From Lunularia cruciata (taxonomy: Eukaryota > Streptophyta > Marchantiopsida > Lunulariales > Lunulariaceae): 64,000 nucleotides of DNA. Location: NCBI GenBank assembly GCA_948567375.1, contig OX419755.1, positions 54,640,291 to 54,704,290 of the forward strand, given 5' to 3'. Shown here piece by piece: positions 24,606-37,300 of the stretch; the first letter of the stretch is position 1; each line of letters begins with the position of its first letter. The position numbers and the translations under genes are program-made. Under the pieces are notes generated by a model, which saw only the letters and a list, made by a program, of their open reading frames with translations, was not told where the DNA came from and ran no database searches.

Positions 24606-24721
24606 TCAAGCGCAAACGATATAGGACTGAGTACTATAGTCTAAATTTTGCACCTACCAGTTAGGTACGCACAAACCCTCAAGGTTCAAGTTGCGGACTT
24701 AGGTGGGAGGTTACTATACTA

Positions 24722-25101
24722 CACCACCTCTTAGAGTAGCACTATCTCCAAGAGATCCACCAATGCTACTAGAGCTAGAACTTGTAGGAACTACAAATCT
24801 ATCCTTAGAACCCAAGCCTAAAGTGATGGAGACATAATTCTAAGATCCATACTGTCTACATAGCTCAATCTCCTCCAAGTGAGCTCTCTTGAACTCATGA
24901 TAGTCATGCATTGGTAGACCCTCTAAGTGCTGAAGCAACCCCTTCCATGTCATGAAAGGTGTGAATAAAATTGGGATCCACATCTACTACAGATCACACT
25001 AACTATCAAACTCCTAGATGAAGTCATCCAACTCAATGATACCCATTATACTAGAGTAATGCTTGGGGTTTTTGGAGGCCCTATAAATCTTATCCATGTC
25101 T
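24722..25101 (-). pseudogene. M1 gag N-terminal fragment
   Basis: Matches M3 60150-60545 in reverse complement, including the sequence for the start of gag (ATGGATGAGATTTATGG type, here at about 25080-25100). It stops exactly where LTR-2 copy B begins. Confidence 0.65.
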
Positions 25102-25795
25102 TGTAACACCCATTTGTGCATGTGTGTGATATTGTGATATTTAGCTTGGTATTACAAGTACTTAAGAGATATTATTTATATAGAGATAAAGGATGGTTCT
25201 ATATTAGTCATGGTTAGCTAAAGTTAGTCATAGCTAAGATAGAAGGGACCTTACTTTAGAGGAAGTAGAAAAGATGAGCACCACTATTTTGGATTTTAGT
25301 GTGTTGACTTGGTATTATTCCTAGGTGTTTGGCTTTGAGGAAAGAGTTGAGAACTCTTGGGCTTGCAAGCCTTTTTGTTTTGGATTCTTCTTTAGTCCAA
25401 GGATAGCCCATGTGAAGGAATCCTTGACTTAGTGGTTGGGTCAAGATAAGACCACATGCTTAGGGGAATATACCCATGTGAATGGATATTCCTTTCTACT
25501 TTTTGACTTTACTTGACTTTTAGTCTAGTAACTTGAGTTACTACGGTAATTAGTAACTTTGGTACGTAACTATTTCACAAGTATATAAACAAGGGGTGAG
25601 GAGGTACTCATCATCCTTTCATTTGCAACTATCTCTCTCTCTCATTGAGCTCTCTAGTGAGCAATGTCTTGAGTCTTGGAGTGTTAGCCTTGGAGGAGTA
25701 TGATGGAGTTGGGGTTCCTTGCCTTCTTAGTCCATGGTGAGCTACCATAATAGCCATCAGAGGTTCATCCTAAGTGAGAGACACGCCGGCTCACA
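25102..25795 (+). repeat. LTR-2 copy B
   Basis: 694 bp, TGTAACACCC...CCGGCTCACA. It lies between M1 gag and a chromovirus gag, and no target duplication is visible (left TGTCT, right GAACG), so one or both flanks were rearranged after insertion. Confidence 0.75.
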
Positions 25796-27015
25796 GAACG
25801 GGTCTCCTAAGTCTAGGTCCCAATATGCACCAAGCAATGAATCTCATTGCCTTGTCTCAAGGAAGGTCTTGACATCCTCATAAGCCTCCTCTAGCTCAGT
25901 CTTCACCAAGTCTAGAGTTCTACATGCCTTTGCTAACTCAACTTGAAATTCTTCAACAATCCTTCTTGCATTGGTATCCACGTGACTTTCCTTCTCTCTG
26001 CCAACATGGATCATTCCCAAGCATAGTACCATATGAGGGCTTTATTGGTCAAGTATCCACATGCAAACACACATGCAACATGCTCGATGATCTTTGTTGA
26101 GAACAATCAGAAATATCAATTCATTCTTGAGATCCAATTCTCCACTACTCCTATCATATGTTGCCCCTTGTAAGGCTCAATGTTGCAGGTCTTCTTCATC
26201 CAGAGTAGCAAAGTGGCTTCATTTTTGAGCGGGTTCATAGGCACATGTGCCTCTCCAAGTACTTCAATTGCATGTACTGGGTTTTGAGACGGCTCTTCTT
26301 CTTGCATTGCTTGATCATTCCTAAGGGTCTACACTTGACTTTGTAATGCCTCCATGATAATCTTAATCTCTTGAAATTTTTTCAACATCCCTTGCATTCC
26401 TTGCACTATCTCCTACAATTGCGGATCCATTGTTTCTACAACACTCAATTGCTACTATCTACTTCAATAGAGAGTTAATATGACCACTCTGGAGAGCACA
26501 TGAACTATTGGGACTATCATTGGGACCTCAAAAGCTGTCACTCATTGATAATATTCCTCATTAAAATTCTTGACCATGAAATCTATAAAAATCACTTTTG
26601 ATCTCACTACATAACAAATTTCTACTTGAGTGTTGAAAGGGAGAGGATTTGGGACATTCAAATCCATCACAACAAAATATAGATTGTTAAATCCCACTCT
26701 CTATTGTAAACCACTATAGGTAGAATCACCGGGTTTGGTGAATTCATCACTTGTCCATGAACTTTGCTCCAAAATGGTAAATCAAGTATACTCTCACTTG
26801 CTCTTGCTGAATGTACATGACCTTGATGTGAAACAAATTTAGAAATGGAAGATGGGATGCAGAAAAATTGTCTTTTGGGAGCTTCTATCCCATCCTCTTT
26901 CTAAAACACTCCCATCCTATCAATTTCTGTGTGGGTTTTCACTCTAAAATTACTCAGTCTCAATAGCTCATGTTCTTCCAAGTGGGGTGATCCACTCTCT
27001 TGGATTGAAACACCT
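25796..27015 (-). pseudogene. Chromovirus copy C2: gag fragment
   Basis: Minus strand, 5' part of the chromovirus family: matches 53980-55070 of the complete copy (for example the segment with GPSQNPVHAIEVLG-like text at 26116-26307). Broken by stops. The rest of the element is absent; the fragment ends at LTR-2 copy B. Confidence 0.7.
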
Positions 27016-27027
27016 GCTCTGATACCA
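27016..27027 (-). other. Primer-binding site of chromovirus copy C2
   Basis: The minus strand directly after the LTR reads TGGTATCAGAGC, the classic complement to the 3' end of plant initiator-Met tRNA. The complete copy has TGGTATCAAAGC at 55072-55083. Confidence 0.9.
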
Positions 27028-27769
27028 TGTAATATTGCCAAGATAGCAGGGAAACATAGATGCACAAACACAAGTTTCACACTCAAAACTCCGATGCCCC
27101 AAAGAAACACCTTCTCCTTATTATATAGACAAAGAGGATCTCCTCCAAGGAAGTCGCACCATAGGATTAGGCAAATAGATAGTTGACATGTCAGCAAGCT
27201 CCACTCTTGGGTTACTTACTTGGATGGGTGACATGTTGGTCCTGGTCCTATCTGGTTGGTCAAACAAGCTTTAACCGGAGTGAATCTTTTAATGAATCTT
27301 CCTATAGGAATCTCAGAATTGTGTGGGTGAGGTACCGTTGGAAAGCTCTTGACAACAAACCTTTCTTTCAAATGGGGGGAGGGGGTGGAGAAGGAGTTAG
27401 CATTTGCACATTTTTTAGGCCTAATTCACCCGTTTAGGCCTCCAAAATTGCCTTTGAAGATTTCAAGCATATTTTGGTTCCTACTCTATTAGTAGAAGTC
27501 CCCTTTTGGTGATACCTCTTTCTAATCTATTATTCTATCATGTGTAACATCCTTCTAGATGTTACCAAACTAATTTTCCCCTTTAAATCATATGTCTAGC
27601 TATTGGTTCTAAGGTTTTCAAGTCTATTTCAATTTTTGCACTATTAGTAGAAGTACTTTTTTGGTGATACTTCTGTCTGATCTATTTTTTCCATCATGTA
27701 TAACATCATTCTAGATGTTACCAAACAGAATTTCACATCTAGATCATATGGCTAGCTCTTGGTATTACA
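27028..27769 (-). repeat. 5' LTR of chromovirus copy C2 (LTR-1)
   Basis: 742 bp, TGTAATATTGCC...GGTATTACA, next to a perfect primer-binding site. Its two outer flanks do not match, as expected for a truncated element. TATA region TTATTATATAGA at about 27117. Confidence 0.88.
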
Positions 27770-30700
27770 CCTTGCTTGCTTGTTAGTGTCCACTCAACTC
27801 AAACTTCCACTCTTCCTTCAAACTCCCAAACCCTGAACTTTCTTTCCTCCACCTAAGCTTTGAAAATCTCTCACTTTTGAACCTTGCTTTCTATGAAAAT
27901 TATTCCATGGTCTCTCTTTCCTCCATGCAATTCAAAATCAAATCATGCTTGCTTGTCAATGTCCACACAACTCAAACTTCCACAATTTGTCAAACTCCTC
28001 TCTTTGTGCACTCAAGTTTCCTTTCCCAAAAATTTCTTTGACTTGAACTCTGTCTGATACAAAATTCCCTAAACTCTTTTGATGACAATTGACACAAAGA
28101 ATTTCTCTCATTAAGAACTATGAATCTCACAAAACACCACTAACATAATTTTTCTTGATATACTACTGAACACGACCTTTCAATGTGACTCTTTAGATAT
28201 TCCTACTAAAAATTGAATATTCTCAAAATGTATGCATCATCAAAATCATAGGCCCAATGACAACAACTCCAAACACATACCAATGTACTCCATACTCCAT
28301 ATGGACTTGTATTTATTTATTCTAATTAGAGCAACTAACATCCAATAATTCATCCCATCCCAACCCAATGTATACTAGCACAAACATGCATAGACTTACC
28401 CTTGCAAGAATGTATATCTGAGCGCATAAAAATATCTTCTACCATAGATCAATGTTTTCCAACTTATCCCAACGGAGACTCAATATAAATTCAAGATTTT
28501 TAAAATTATGCAAAATGATCATTTTTTTAATATTAGTAAGGAAACCTATTTTAAAAATTATTGTAGATTAAGAAAACCACTTAATTGCCTATGGGAAGAA
28601 AGACAATACTGCATCACCACACTTCTAGTCTCTTCTTTGCTTTGCTCAAGCTCCAACATAAGACCTTGGTCTAAACCTTCTACTTCCCTCCAAAATCACC
28701 ATTCTCTCCTGACAAAAAATCAAGAAATTATGCAAAATAAAACATCCACTAATCAATGTTAAAAATATATGCATTTCTCCCCAGATTTTTTATTATACCA
28801 TTAATTCCCCAAGCAAATGCCAACGTGCTTTCAAAACTCCAATATTATGTTCATTCAATACTCTTGTTCTAACCACATATTTGCTGAAAAGGTGTTTTTC
28901 TTCAGTTCGTGTCTATTTGAAAGAGGGCACGAGATTGTTGGAACATAGCTTGAGTCACCGAGTAGATATTGATTTTGTTCAAATGTGGTATGTTTCTTGT
29001 TATTCAAATCTGCTCACAAGGGAGATTTGTTCAAACATGTCATATAATGCTCTTGTCTTCATAGATGACCATTGATGGAATATGATCCTTTCCGCTTGTA
29101 AGATAATACTCAGTCTATTGTCGGTCGTTGTGCTAAAGGAAAAGCGATTTCATTGACAAGACCTATGTACTCATGGATCCCTTTTTGAGTAAATACAGAG
29201 GAAATTCTAAGGCACTCTTCCTTGTCCGGCTAATCCACTTCCTTCATGAGTATAAAATGGCAGATATTACTCTTTATGAATAAAATGGTGTATCCTACAC
29301 TAATGCTCCAAGTATTCAGTCCCCTAACTACCCAAGCACCGTCGCCGTTGGACACAATGGCGATGGTGCTTGGAATCCACACAAGAGTTTAGTTTCTCCG
29401 ATGTATTTTTCGAAAAATTGGATGCACTTTTATAATATCCACAAGTGTATGATTCTGAATCCATACTGGTTAGCTGTCTAAAGGCTCCAGCATCCAAATC
29501 TTCAAAATACTTTAAAACAAATTCCTAAGACCAAGTAACATGCAATCTAGGTAGTAGATACTTCTGCCGATTTAGCGATTTCCACCACTTTAATAATATA
29601 TCTAAAGTGCTTTCCTCACCGTTCCATTCATCCTTAAGGTTCCATTCATCATGAGAGCTCCATTCATCAAAAATCTATACTCTAAGAAAACATTCAACCA
29701 ATTTTACAATATTCCTACTCAATTTCCGACTATCACTAATATATGGCATCCTACCACCAAGGCTCTCACCTGATTACACGAGCCCTCACTTTGCAATCGA
29801 GCACTAGATGAGAAAACGAACCGAGCAACTCAAAATCACTCAATCATCTAATCCTCTATCTACATTAGAATCAATGAGCAAGCATCACAAGCAAGCACAC
29901 CAAGCACAAGGAGGACAAGCCAAGACTCTGCGAATTTGAATTTTGAACCCCTGACATCACATTTTAACGTTTATTTGATATCCATGTAACTCAAATAACA
30001 ATTAGAAAGTCACACGTCACATTCTTCCGGCAAATATTTTGACGGAATACAATCCAATGCCCATAAAATTCCGTAAAATCTTAGGGGTATCCCATAAAAT
30101 TCCTTGTGGGAATCTCCGGATAGTTGTATACTTACTATTGAGACCCCCTTATGCATATCTTCGTAGGTTTTTTCTCTGCATGTCTTCATCATCTGCCTTT
30201 TCTGCCCCGTACATTCATGCGAGCGGGCGTACCCTAGTCACAACATGATTCCAAAGTGAGAAGAAGCGGCGCTGAGGTTACGAGATATCCTGACATGCTT
30301 TAAAACAAGATGATTCCAAAGTAAGTAGAAGGCGAAAAGAAGTTGAACTTTCATTGCAGGTCTGCAAGGATTCATTGTGACTTCATAAGCGCTTTTAGAG
30401 TGCAAGGTGGTTAATCATACATAGGCACCTGTAATTCGCACGGAATTCTGCGTGTTATAGCGTACAGATTCAACAGAAGCGTCCTTTCAAGGGAGTAGTG
30501 CCTTGATATCTTTCGCGTTTGGTCACCTTGAATCATGAATAGTTCCGGGAACAAAGCTGTCTTAACGATGACAAAATTCGCATAGTTTCGGGAACGAAGT
30601 AACCAACATTCGCATATGCTGTGGAGACTACAAAACCTAGTATCTCAAGAACACTAGGTATATTCCTCGACAATGCTTTCTCCACATTCGAGGACTACCG

Positions 30701-31342
30701 ACTCCCGTAACGACTGTTCTGCATCAGGTGGAATCCGTGTGAAAATGAGTTTTACTTCCAAGAGGAAGGTAAATGATTAACCTGCATTGTGGCCACTGAC
30801 ACCAGCCAAAGAACAACGTATTCACAAGCTCATTGTTACTCACATCTTTGCGATTTTCGCTACTCATTCAGATAGAAGCACAAGATTTGAAAAAATCTGT
30901 TTCCTTTATGTACAGATCTTGCTAGCTGTAATAGCTCTCCATCTAACTGGATATCAACGCCCTCCAATCCTCAATCAATCTCCAAAGAGGTCCACTATCG
31001 CTCAACAATCAACATCCAAGTTGTTATCTAAACTTCCTGCAAAATTAATCATGGCTTTGGCCTTCAAAGACCATAAGCTCATGAAAGTATACTGCACAAA
31101 TGCATCAAGACACTGCATTCTTTCAATCCTGTCCCTCTTGATGCTCTACTCTAAGTGGGAGTTAAAAGTCTCCCCATTAATAATACGAAGAAAATTTGTC
31201 GCTCAGTAGCTGCTGCCCACAATCCGAAGTGTCGTTTGCAAGGCAAGCTGTTGGGCTTCCATTCTCAGGTAAATAGCATGTCAACGCCGCCACTTGAACC
31301 ACACTTGTGCTGTGGACATTATTTGTTGCGAAGTAGGAAACT
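27770..31342. other. Gene-poor flank of the CTL gene
   Basis: No supported coding region. A roughly 174-bp segment at 27771 recurs at about 27945 (shared CTTGCTTG...CAACTCAAACTTCCAC). A stem-loop lies at 29332-29373. The part from about 30240 to 31342 includes the probable 3' UTR and downstream region of the CTL gene. A 140-codon plus-strand frame at 30787-31209 has no recognisable domain. Confidence 0.5.
29332..29373. repeat. 15-bp stem-loop
   Basis: CCAAGCACCGTCGCC (29332-29346) pairs with GGCGATGGTGCTTGG (29359-29373) with one mismatch and a 12-bp loop. GC-rich in AT-rich surroundings. Function unknown. Confidence 0.8.
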
Positions 31343-34300
31343 TTACGTTAGGACTTCAGGGTTTGGGTTTGAGTAAGCTTCTGGGTTCAAATACATCTGC
31401 CGCACCCACATCTTTTCATAAAGAGGTCCATCATGTCTTTGTAGGGAATCAGGGTCCTCAGCAAACAGCACGTAGTAAGTAGCTACTCCACTTTCGTAAA
31501 CCGCCAGAGTGAGGTACGTCTGAGAGAAAAGAAACACTAAATCAGAGGATGAATGATACTCGAATGAGGAGAATATATTAGTATTTGAGCCACAAGCTAA
31601 TATTCAAAACGGAGAGTGGCGAGAGCACTTACAAATGAGAAACCTATAAAGAAAGACACAATTGCTATTCCAATTGTCAGACTTTTATGGGCCACAAAAG
31701 TCCAGATTCCTCCAACTAGGGCACTTAGAGAACCTCCCACGCTACATGATATGAGCATGATAGAACCAATTAGATCATCGTGGATCAGACAATCCACGTC
31801 TTGTCCACGTAACATATCCCAAGTGTCCTTGGATGCTCTCACAAATGGTTTGCTGTAAATTGCAACCTGCAGGAATCCACAACAAGCATTTAACCCCGCA
31901 AACTTTTCTTTTTTATTAGAGAAGGACCAGGTCCCTGCGACCCTGAATTAAAGTCAAATATGGCAAACAGAGCATAGGTTTTCTGGCCTAATATATGTAG
32001 AAGTCTAGCTACTAAAATCCTGCTTGTAGAGAGTTCCTTCACCGATCCTAGAAAGAGTTGGATTCCGTCTTTAATTTCCCGTAATTTGCAGAATCAAACT
32101 AGTGTGAATACCTGTAGAGTACTTAAACAGGGCAGATAGGTAGATTTCTGAATTTTCTGGGTTATGAACCTGTATATATCTGAAACATAAAACACTTTCT
32201 TTTCTACTCTGCTGCAGACCATGCTAAGACCAACTAAAGATGGTTCATGAACGATTCAAGGAGAACATTCAACTCGCCTGGGTGGAGGAGATTACAAAAG
32301 TAGGTCTCACTAGTTCTCAAAAACCGAAGAAATAAAACAAACGACCTTACAACTCAGTAACACAATCCAACAAAAATCTGAGAGTTCAAGCCACCTGAAT
32401 ATAAGCCCATTTGTTGAAGTACCGAATTAAGCCCTCAAAACAGTGCAGGAAACATGTCACGCAGGAGAACAAGAACTCGCTTTGTCCTCCTTGAGCATTA
32501 ATTCTACGCAGCTGCACCACAGATAAGACAAATTTAGAACACAGATGAACAACAAGAAGACCTGAACTTAGAAACCAGGTACTAACATACAAGCTAGGAA
32601 ACAACAAATAGAACTTTAAAGCGAGCACTCTCCATAAATTTGACTGAAGCCAAGCCTTCACTCACCACATGGCAAGGAACTTCAATGAGTGGAACAGTCA
32701 AAGAGCCAAAACAGATGGTTCCCAGTGATAGAGTGCAGGCTTTAAGAAGTGCAACCATTGTTGGCATAGGTTCCATGGTGACTGGATTGTAATAGTACTG
32801 GGAGACAGTTCCTGCAACGGCCACTCGGATGAGATTCCGCAGAACTTGCATGGTCCATACGAAGCTCGCCACATATCCCACAATTATGAACGAATGATAC
32901 GGTCTCTTGGCGATACCGGATACTCCAAATATCCAAAGCGTAGTCCAGCAACAGCCTACCAACACCCCGAAGTAGGACACGATGTATGTAGATGGGTATC
33001 GATTCAGAATTGATATAACCTTCCTGAGCAGCTCGCCAGCAAATGGTATCCTGTAATAGGCAAGGAACTTTCCGTTACTTCTGATCTAGTTGCAATACAG
33101 AATTCGTCTTTCACTATGTTTGAGGCCTTTTAGGTTCGCATGCGGATCCATTAAATGTTGAAGACTCCGGTTCTGGAGAGACTGGTTCAAACTGGTTTCA
33201 GACCTGGTTTACAGTTAAGTCAGCTGGGTATGGTCTTGAACGTCCTGACATAGGCAACAAACTAACAGTTCTGAAAAAGAAACAAAGCAAGCAGATAAAA
33301 CGAAACGCCCCGCTTCGTGTCTGAAGGAAGAAGCTACGCAAAGCAGGAGAGTGAATTAGTCTTGTGCAGCTAGGAATGAGCGAGGGTCGGTATAATTCCG
33401 TACAGCCACATGGAGTCAGCTTGGCATGTGGATTCAGCCTTGACGAGTGCGGTCAGTATCGCCATCAGTAGTAGTAGTTTCCAAACAAATTCACATCATA
33501 CACTCTTCAAGTTCAGATATCACTGAAGTCTGAGATTTCTGACCTGTTTCGAACTACAAATGCGTAGAGACACTGTGACAATCCAGCGAAGAAGAATGCC
33601 AGCCCAACAAGTCCGGTTGTCTCCCCTGTCGCGATCAAGACGATACCCAGAATACTCATCGCAAAAGCACCGGCCCATATTGTGAATAGTATCATTCCTA
33701 CAGGGGCGATCCTGAAGAGCATCTGCCAGATGCAGGAAAATACTGCTCCCGTAATACCCGCGGCGCACAGCTGAGGAAACCAATCAATAATTCGGAATGC
33801 ATTGGGATTGTTGAAATTTTCGATAGTACTCGTAATTGCCTTGAGACCATAAACAAGGCTCACCGCTGCGAGTCCTCCCAAGTGCAGTACAAAAACAACC
33901 GCCGCCCACATGTCCTTCCAACCGCCGCCCGGCGCTCTTCCAGGATTTCCTTGACGAGGAGTTTGATCCTGCAGAGGGTTGCTCAACTTTGAATCTCTTA
34001 GTCTGTCTGAGTTGGTCAGCGCATACAGAATCACAGACAATGCACGGCACCGGCGGAAATCTGACACATCACTCCGGCCTGGATTGGTACTTCCGACACG
34101 CTAAGGTAGGTCTTCAAACGAGAAGAAATCTCAACAGGCAAAGAGAATTTCAAATCACCTTTCAGGTGGTGGCACGAAGGTTAGCTTATCTTTTCTATCA
34201 GAAGAGTTCAGCTTCATTAGATTATTCATCAAATTATCAGGGTTATCTTGCTCCATCAATACGTAGGTATCACCTCCTCTCAGAAGTGGTAGATAACCAC

Positions 34301-36897
34301 TTCTTGGACGACGAACAGCAATGTTTTTCTAACCATATGGCTCACCGTCAGTTTTACTGTAAGCCATGGTTTTTAGTGACTTCACCCAATCGTCTTAATC
34401 AAACAATCACTTGATGAAAAATCCCGGGTTGAGGAAACAAACCTTTAGCCTGTCCTCGATAAAAATAGGAACAACATTAGCAGTGTAGATCGTGTCGTCC
34501 GGATTAACTCGTGGTGGAATGGTGAAGTCTCTTGGAGGTGTGGTGACCTTGTAACCATCAGCATACCGACGAGGCAGCGGTATCCGGAAATTTAAGTCCT
34601 CCTTGCGGAAGGCATGCGCAAAATTGGGAACTCCAGCGGAGGGTGGTGCGGCAGCAGGCTGATCAAGATTGTCTCGGCCGGGGGCTGGTGTAGAAGCACT
34701 CGGACGACGCAGATGCCTAGGAGGACTGGCCTCAATAGGACGACCGCCGAGACGTACATTCGGAGTGGTGCCATCGGGATTCCTTGGAGGCAAATTTTCC
34801 CCAGCATAAACAGGTGGGAATGAATTTGCTGTGAACGCGACTTGTGCAGCAGACTGCCGAGTTGGTGAATTTTCAAAGCGATTTCTCTGAGGAGGATTCG
34901 GAGCTGCGTCATACCTTTGCACAGGTCCATCGTATGTCCGTGGTGGAGTTCTCCTAGGACTGACGTTTGGATATCCAGCTGGAGGGAGAGGGGAAGCACG
35001 AGGAGGCGTGTATCTGTTTGGACTTCCTTCTGGATATCCAGGAGGAGGTGGACTTGCTGCTGGATTGTTACCTCTTGAAAACTTGCGTGGTTGAATGTCG
35101 TCTGCGTATCCTCGGGTTGACTCGATAAATGGGGGCGGTGGGGTACTACCAGCAGGAAGTCTTCGGACGGGTGGAGAATCAGTGAACCTCGGGGGAGTCC
35201 TGCCACCAGTATCACGCCGAGCAACAACGTCGTCTGCTGGTAGTCTTGGAGGAGTACTGCCACCAGCAAACCTTCGGATCCCGTCGTCAATATATCCCGG
35301 AGGACTATCATGTGGAGGAGGAGCTTCCAAGTATCGCTGAGGAGACCTATGAGGGGTGCCATCCAGATGTCGATGCGGGGAGTTCCCGTATCCTTCTGGC
35401 CCTTCCAAGTAGTGATGAGGGGAAAGTCCATCTGCGAATCTCCGGGGACTTTCATCCATATATCGATGGGGTGGGCTCTCTGTTTCGAATCTACGTAGGG
35501 CACCATCTCTGGGAGCTTGCCGCATCAGGGGGCTTCCAGCAAATCTTCGGGGACCCTCGTCCGCGTATCCAGGAGATGGAGGGGAATGGTACCGATAACG
35601 CGGACTGTCATCCCCACGAAAATCTGGAGGCGGAGGGCCATCCGGATACGTATCACGGTAACCAGGCGGTGGAAGACCATCTGGATATAAGTCAGAAGGG
35701 CTTCCAACTGAGTTTCTCCGAGGAGATTCATCCCAGAAGCCTGGGGGAGGTGGCGGAGGCGGAAGAGTTCCGTAGGGAGGACTGTCTCCAAGGAATCGTC
35801 GAGGACCTTCATCGGGGTAATCAGGAGAATAACGACCATAGCCAGGGCTGGACGGATACCTTGGATTTCTCGGCCACGCACGTTGAATCGGAGAAGTTGG
35901 AGGACGGACGGGTTGTCCGGTAGCCCTGTCGATCATCGGTGGTGGACGAATAACAGGGGGACGATCAGGCGAATCTCTATATTCCTGTGAATAGCCATCA
36001 ACCCGGAGCAGAATCAGACTGCGAATGTCTAAATTGAACATCGAGAAAGTGGAGGGAACAATAATGGCCATTTACTCACCAGTTGAACGAAAATTGCAGT
36101 ACTTGCAAATGGAATTGGCAGACGATTTAGCAGACGGGAGTGCAAAGACAAGACTAAGGCACTTGAGATATTCCCCTGAACTCTGCTGGAGACGAGAGAA
36201 AATACCTTCTATATTTGCAAACCCTATCACAACCTAGACAGTCGATAACACGAACAACAATGTGGCTAGGTAGGAAGCCTGTGCCGGAAAAATGTATGCG
36301 CGAGTAACACGAGTATCCCGACGCATTCATGAGAAAGTATAACGAAGAGACAAGTAATAACCGAGGTAAAACCTCTCCTTTCCTGTCCATGAAATTGCCA
36401 GAAACAGCTCCAAACGCCCCACTTGATAATTCGAGGGTCATCTGTTTTAAGTAGGAATCAGCCGGCATGGTGAACTGACGATCATGCTAGCCCGGGAGAT
36501 TCTGACTCAATTAACGTCAACTCAGAGTCAAAATACGATGAAAAGAGAAGAACTCACCATGCTGGCCCTTCCAACGATTCCGACTAATAAACAGTTCTGT
36601 CTTCAATGCCCTGCTCCGGTATTTTCCCCAGACGTTACTCCACCCTCCGTCAACGCGCTGGGTAGCCGTCTTCACAACTATGCTGTCAATGCAAACGCTT
36701 CAGGAATAGACGTCTTGAAACCAGATGGACCAAAAAACATTGTCCACGAATCTTCTTCTCCTTCCTCCCCTTCCCTGACATACGTGAGCTTCATTCACAG
36801 TAGTTTCTCCTTCTCTCGTGTGTAGCTCTGGAAGCTCATCACCATCTTTTTCGCCTCCCTCGATCCCTGCAGACAGAAGCCCACTCCTCTCTTCCAC
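31343..36897 (-). CDS. Choline-transporter-like (CTL/PNS1 family) membrane protein with long proline-rich N-terminus
   Basis: Seven exons on the minus strand, all GT-AG with compatible phases: 36784-36897, 34443-35984, 33544-33986, 32666-33050, 32395-32511, 31633-31866, 31343-31519; about 1003 residues. Exon 1 (acidic, 38 codons) is the weakest call, chosen for its GTATGT donor and matching phase. Exon 2 encodes a ~514-residue Pro/Arg/Tyr-rich disordered region with repeated DESPRRFADG-like units. Exons 3-7 encode roughly ten membrane segments with family marks: SLGTICFGSL, a C-rich segment followed by LIRYFNKWAYIQV, and YYVLFAEDP near the C-terminus. Plant CTLs have been linked to choline or lipid trafficking; substrate here is unknown. 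Typical plant members have much shorter N-termini. The frame is intact, so the gene is probably functional. Confidence 0.85.
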
Positions 36898-37300
36898 TCA
36901 TTGGCGCTCGACATCACCACACACTCTCTCACTCACCAAGGGCAGCAGCAACAGCAGCAGGAGGAGATGGATGCCTCGAACAAACAGCATCCAAAGACGA
37001 CGAAGCGTGGGCAGCGAAGTTGCACCCTGCAGTGACAGCGTCAGGGCCAGGACCAGCCATATCGTCAACAGACGGACAGACACTCACTCCTCCTCTACTC
37101 CTCACCGCTCCTCTTCTACTTCTTCTTCTCGTCCCCTCCTCTCTCGACCTGAACTAGCCTCGATGCAGGAATTTAGTACAAGTTCCATCCAGAGCAACAG
37201 CTCCACTTCACGAGGCACGATTTATTACTATAAGTACGTGTAATTACTCTCGATAAATACCTACCGTGCACCTACTGAGTTACCTGTTTCCTGTACCATC
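36898..37300 (-). promoter_or_regulatory. Upstream region and likely 5' UTR of the CTL gene
   Basis: GC-richer sequence with CT/GA and CAG-type low-complexity tracts directly upstream of the chosen start codon. No clear TATA box was seen. The plus-strand frame across it (36818-37243) is Ser/Arg low complexity and is treated as a shadow. Confidence 0.35.

Larger units (their letters stand above)
22823..24719 (-). mobile_element. Tigger/pogo-type (Tc1-mariner superfamily) DNA transposon
   Basis: 1897 bp flanked by the TA dinucleotide (22821-22822 and 24720-24721). The ends GTACAGTAATTTCCC and GTATAGTAACCTCCC (right end reverse-complemented) are inverted repeats. It interrupts M1 gag; M3 has the uninterrupted sequence at about 60545-60570. 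Three tandem 17-bp repeats lie just inside the left end. It encodes a broken CENP-B-like transposase. Confidence 0.92.
277..25101 (-). mobile_element. Element M1: Ty3/gypsy retrotransposon with methyltransferase and PHD finger, multiply interrupted
   Basis: Read on the minus strand from 25101 to 277: gag, zinc knuckle, protease, cytosine methyltransferase, RT, RNase H, integrase remnant, PHD finger, LTR. RT before integrase is the Ty3/gypsy order. It is split by a Tigger transposon, a solo LTR-2, 14-kb element G and a solo LTR-1. M2 and M3 supply the uninterrupted versions of these sites. The 5' LTR, leader and gag start are missing: sequence stops being M-like at 25101, where an LTR-2 begins. 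About 500 bp of the integrase core is also deleted near 1600 compared with M2 (42600-43080). Every domain contains stops, so the copy is dead. Confidence 0.8.

Noticed and set aside
27028..27769. Call as a solo LTR
   Set aside because: A perfect tRNA-iMet primer site and gag sequence follow it, and flanks are not duplicated; it is a 5' LTR of a truncated copy.
30787..31209. 140-codon plus-strand frame downstream of the CTL gene
   Set aside because: No recognisable motif, overlaps the likely 3' UTR region; probably chance.
34592..35506. Long alternative frames opposite or overlapping CTL exon 2
   Set aside because: GC-rich proline repeats open several frames; the chosen frame joins in phase to the transporter exons.
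36818..37243. 141-codon Ser/Arg-rich plus-strand frame
   Set aside because: Low-complexity shadow of the CTL upstream region.
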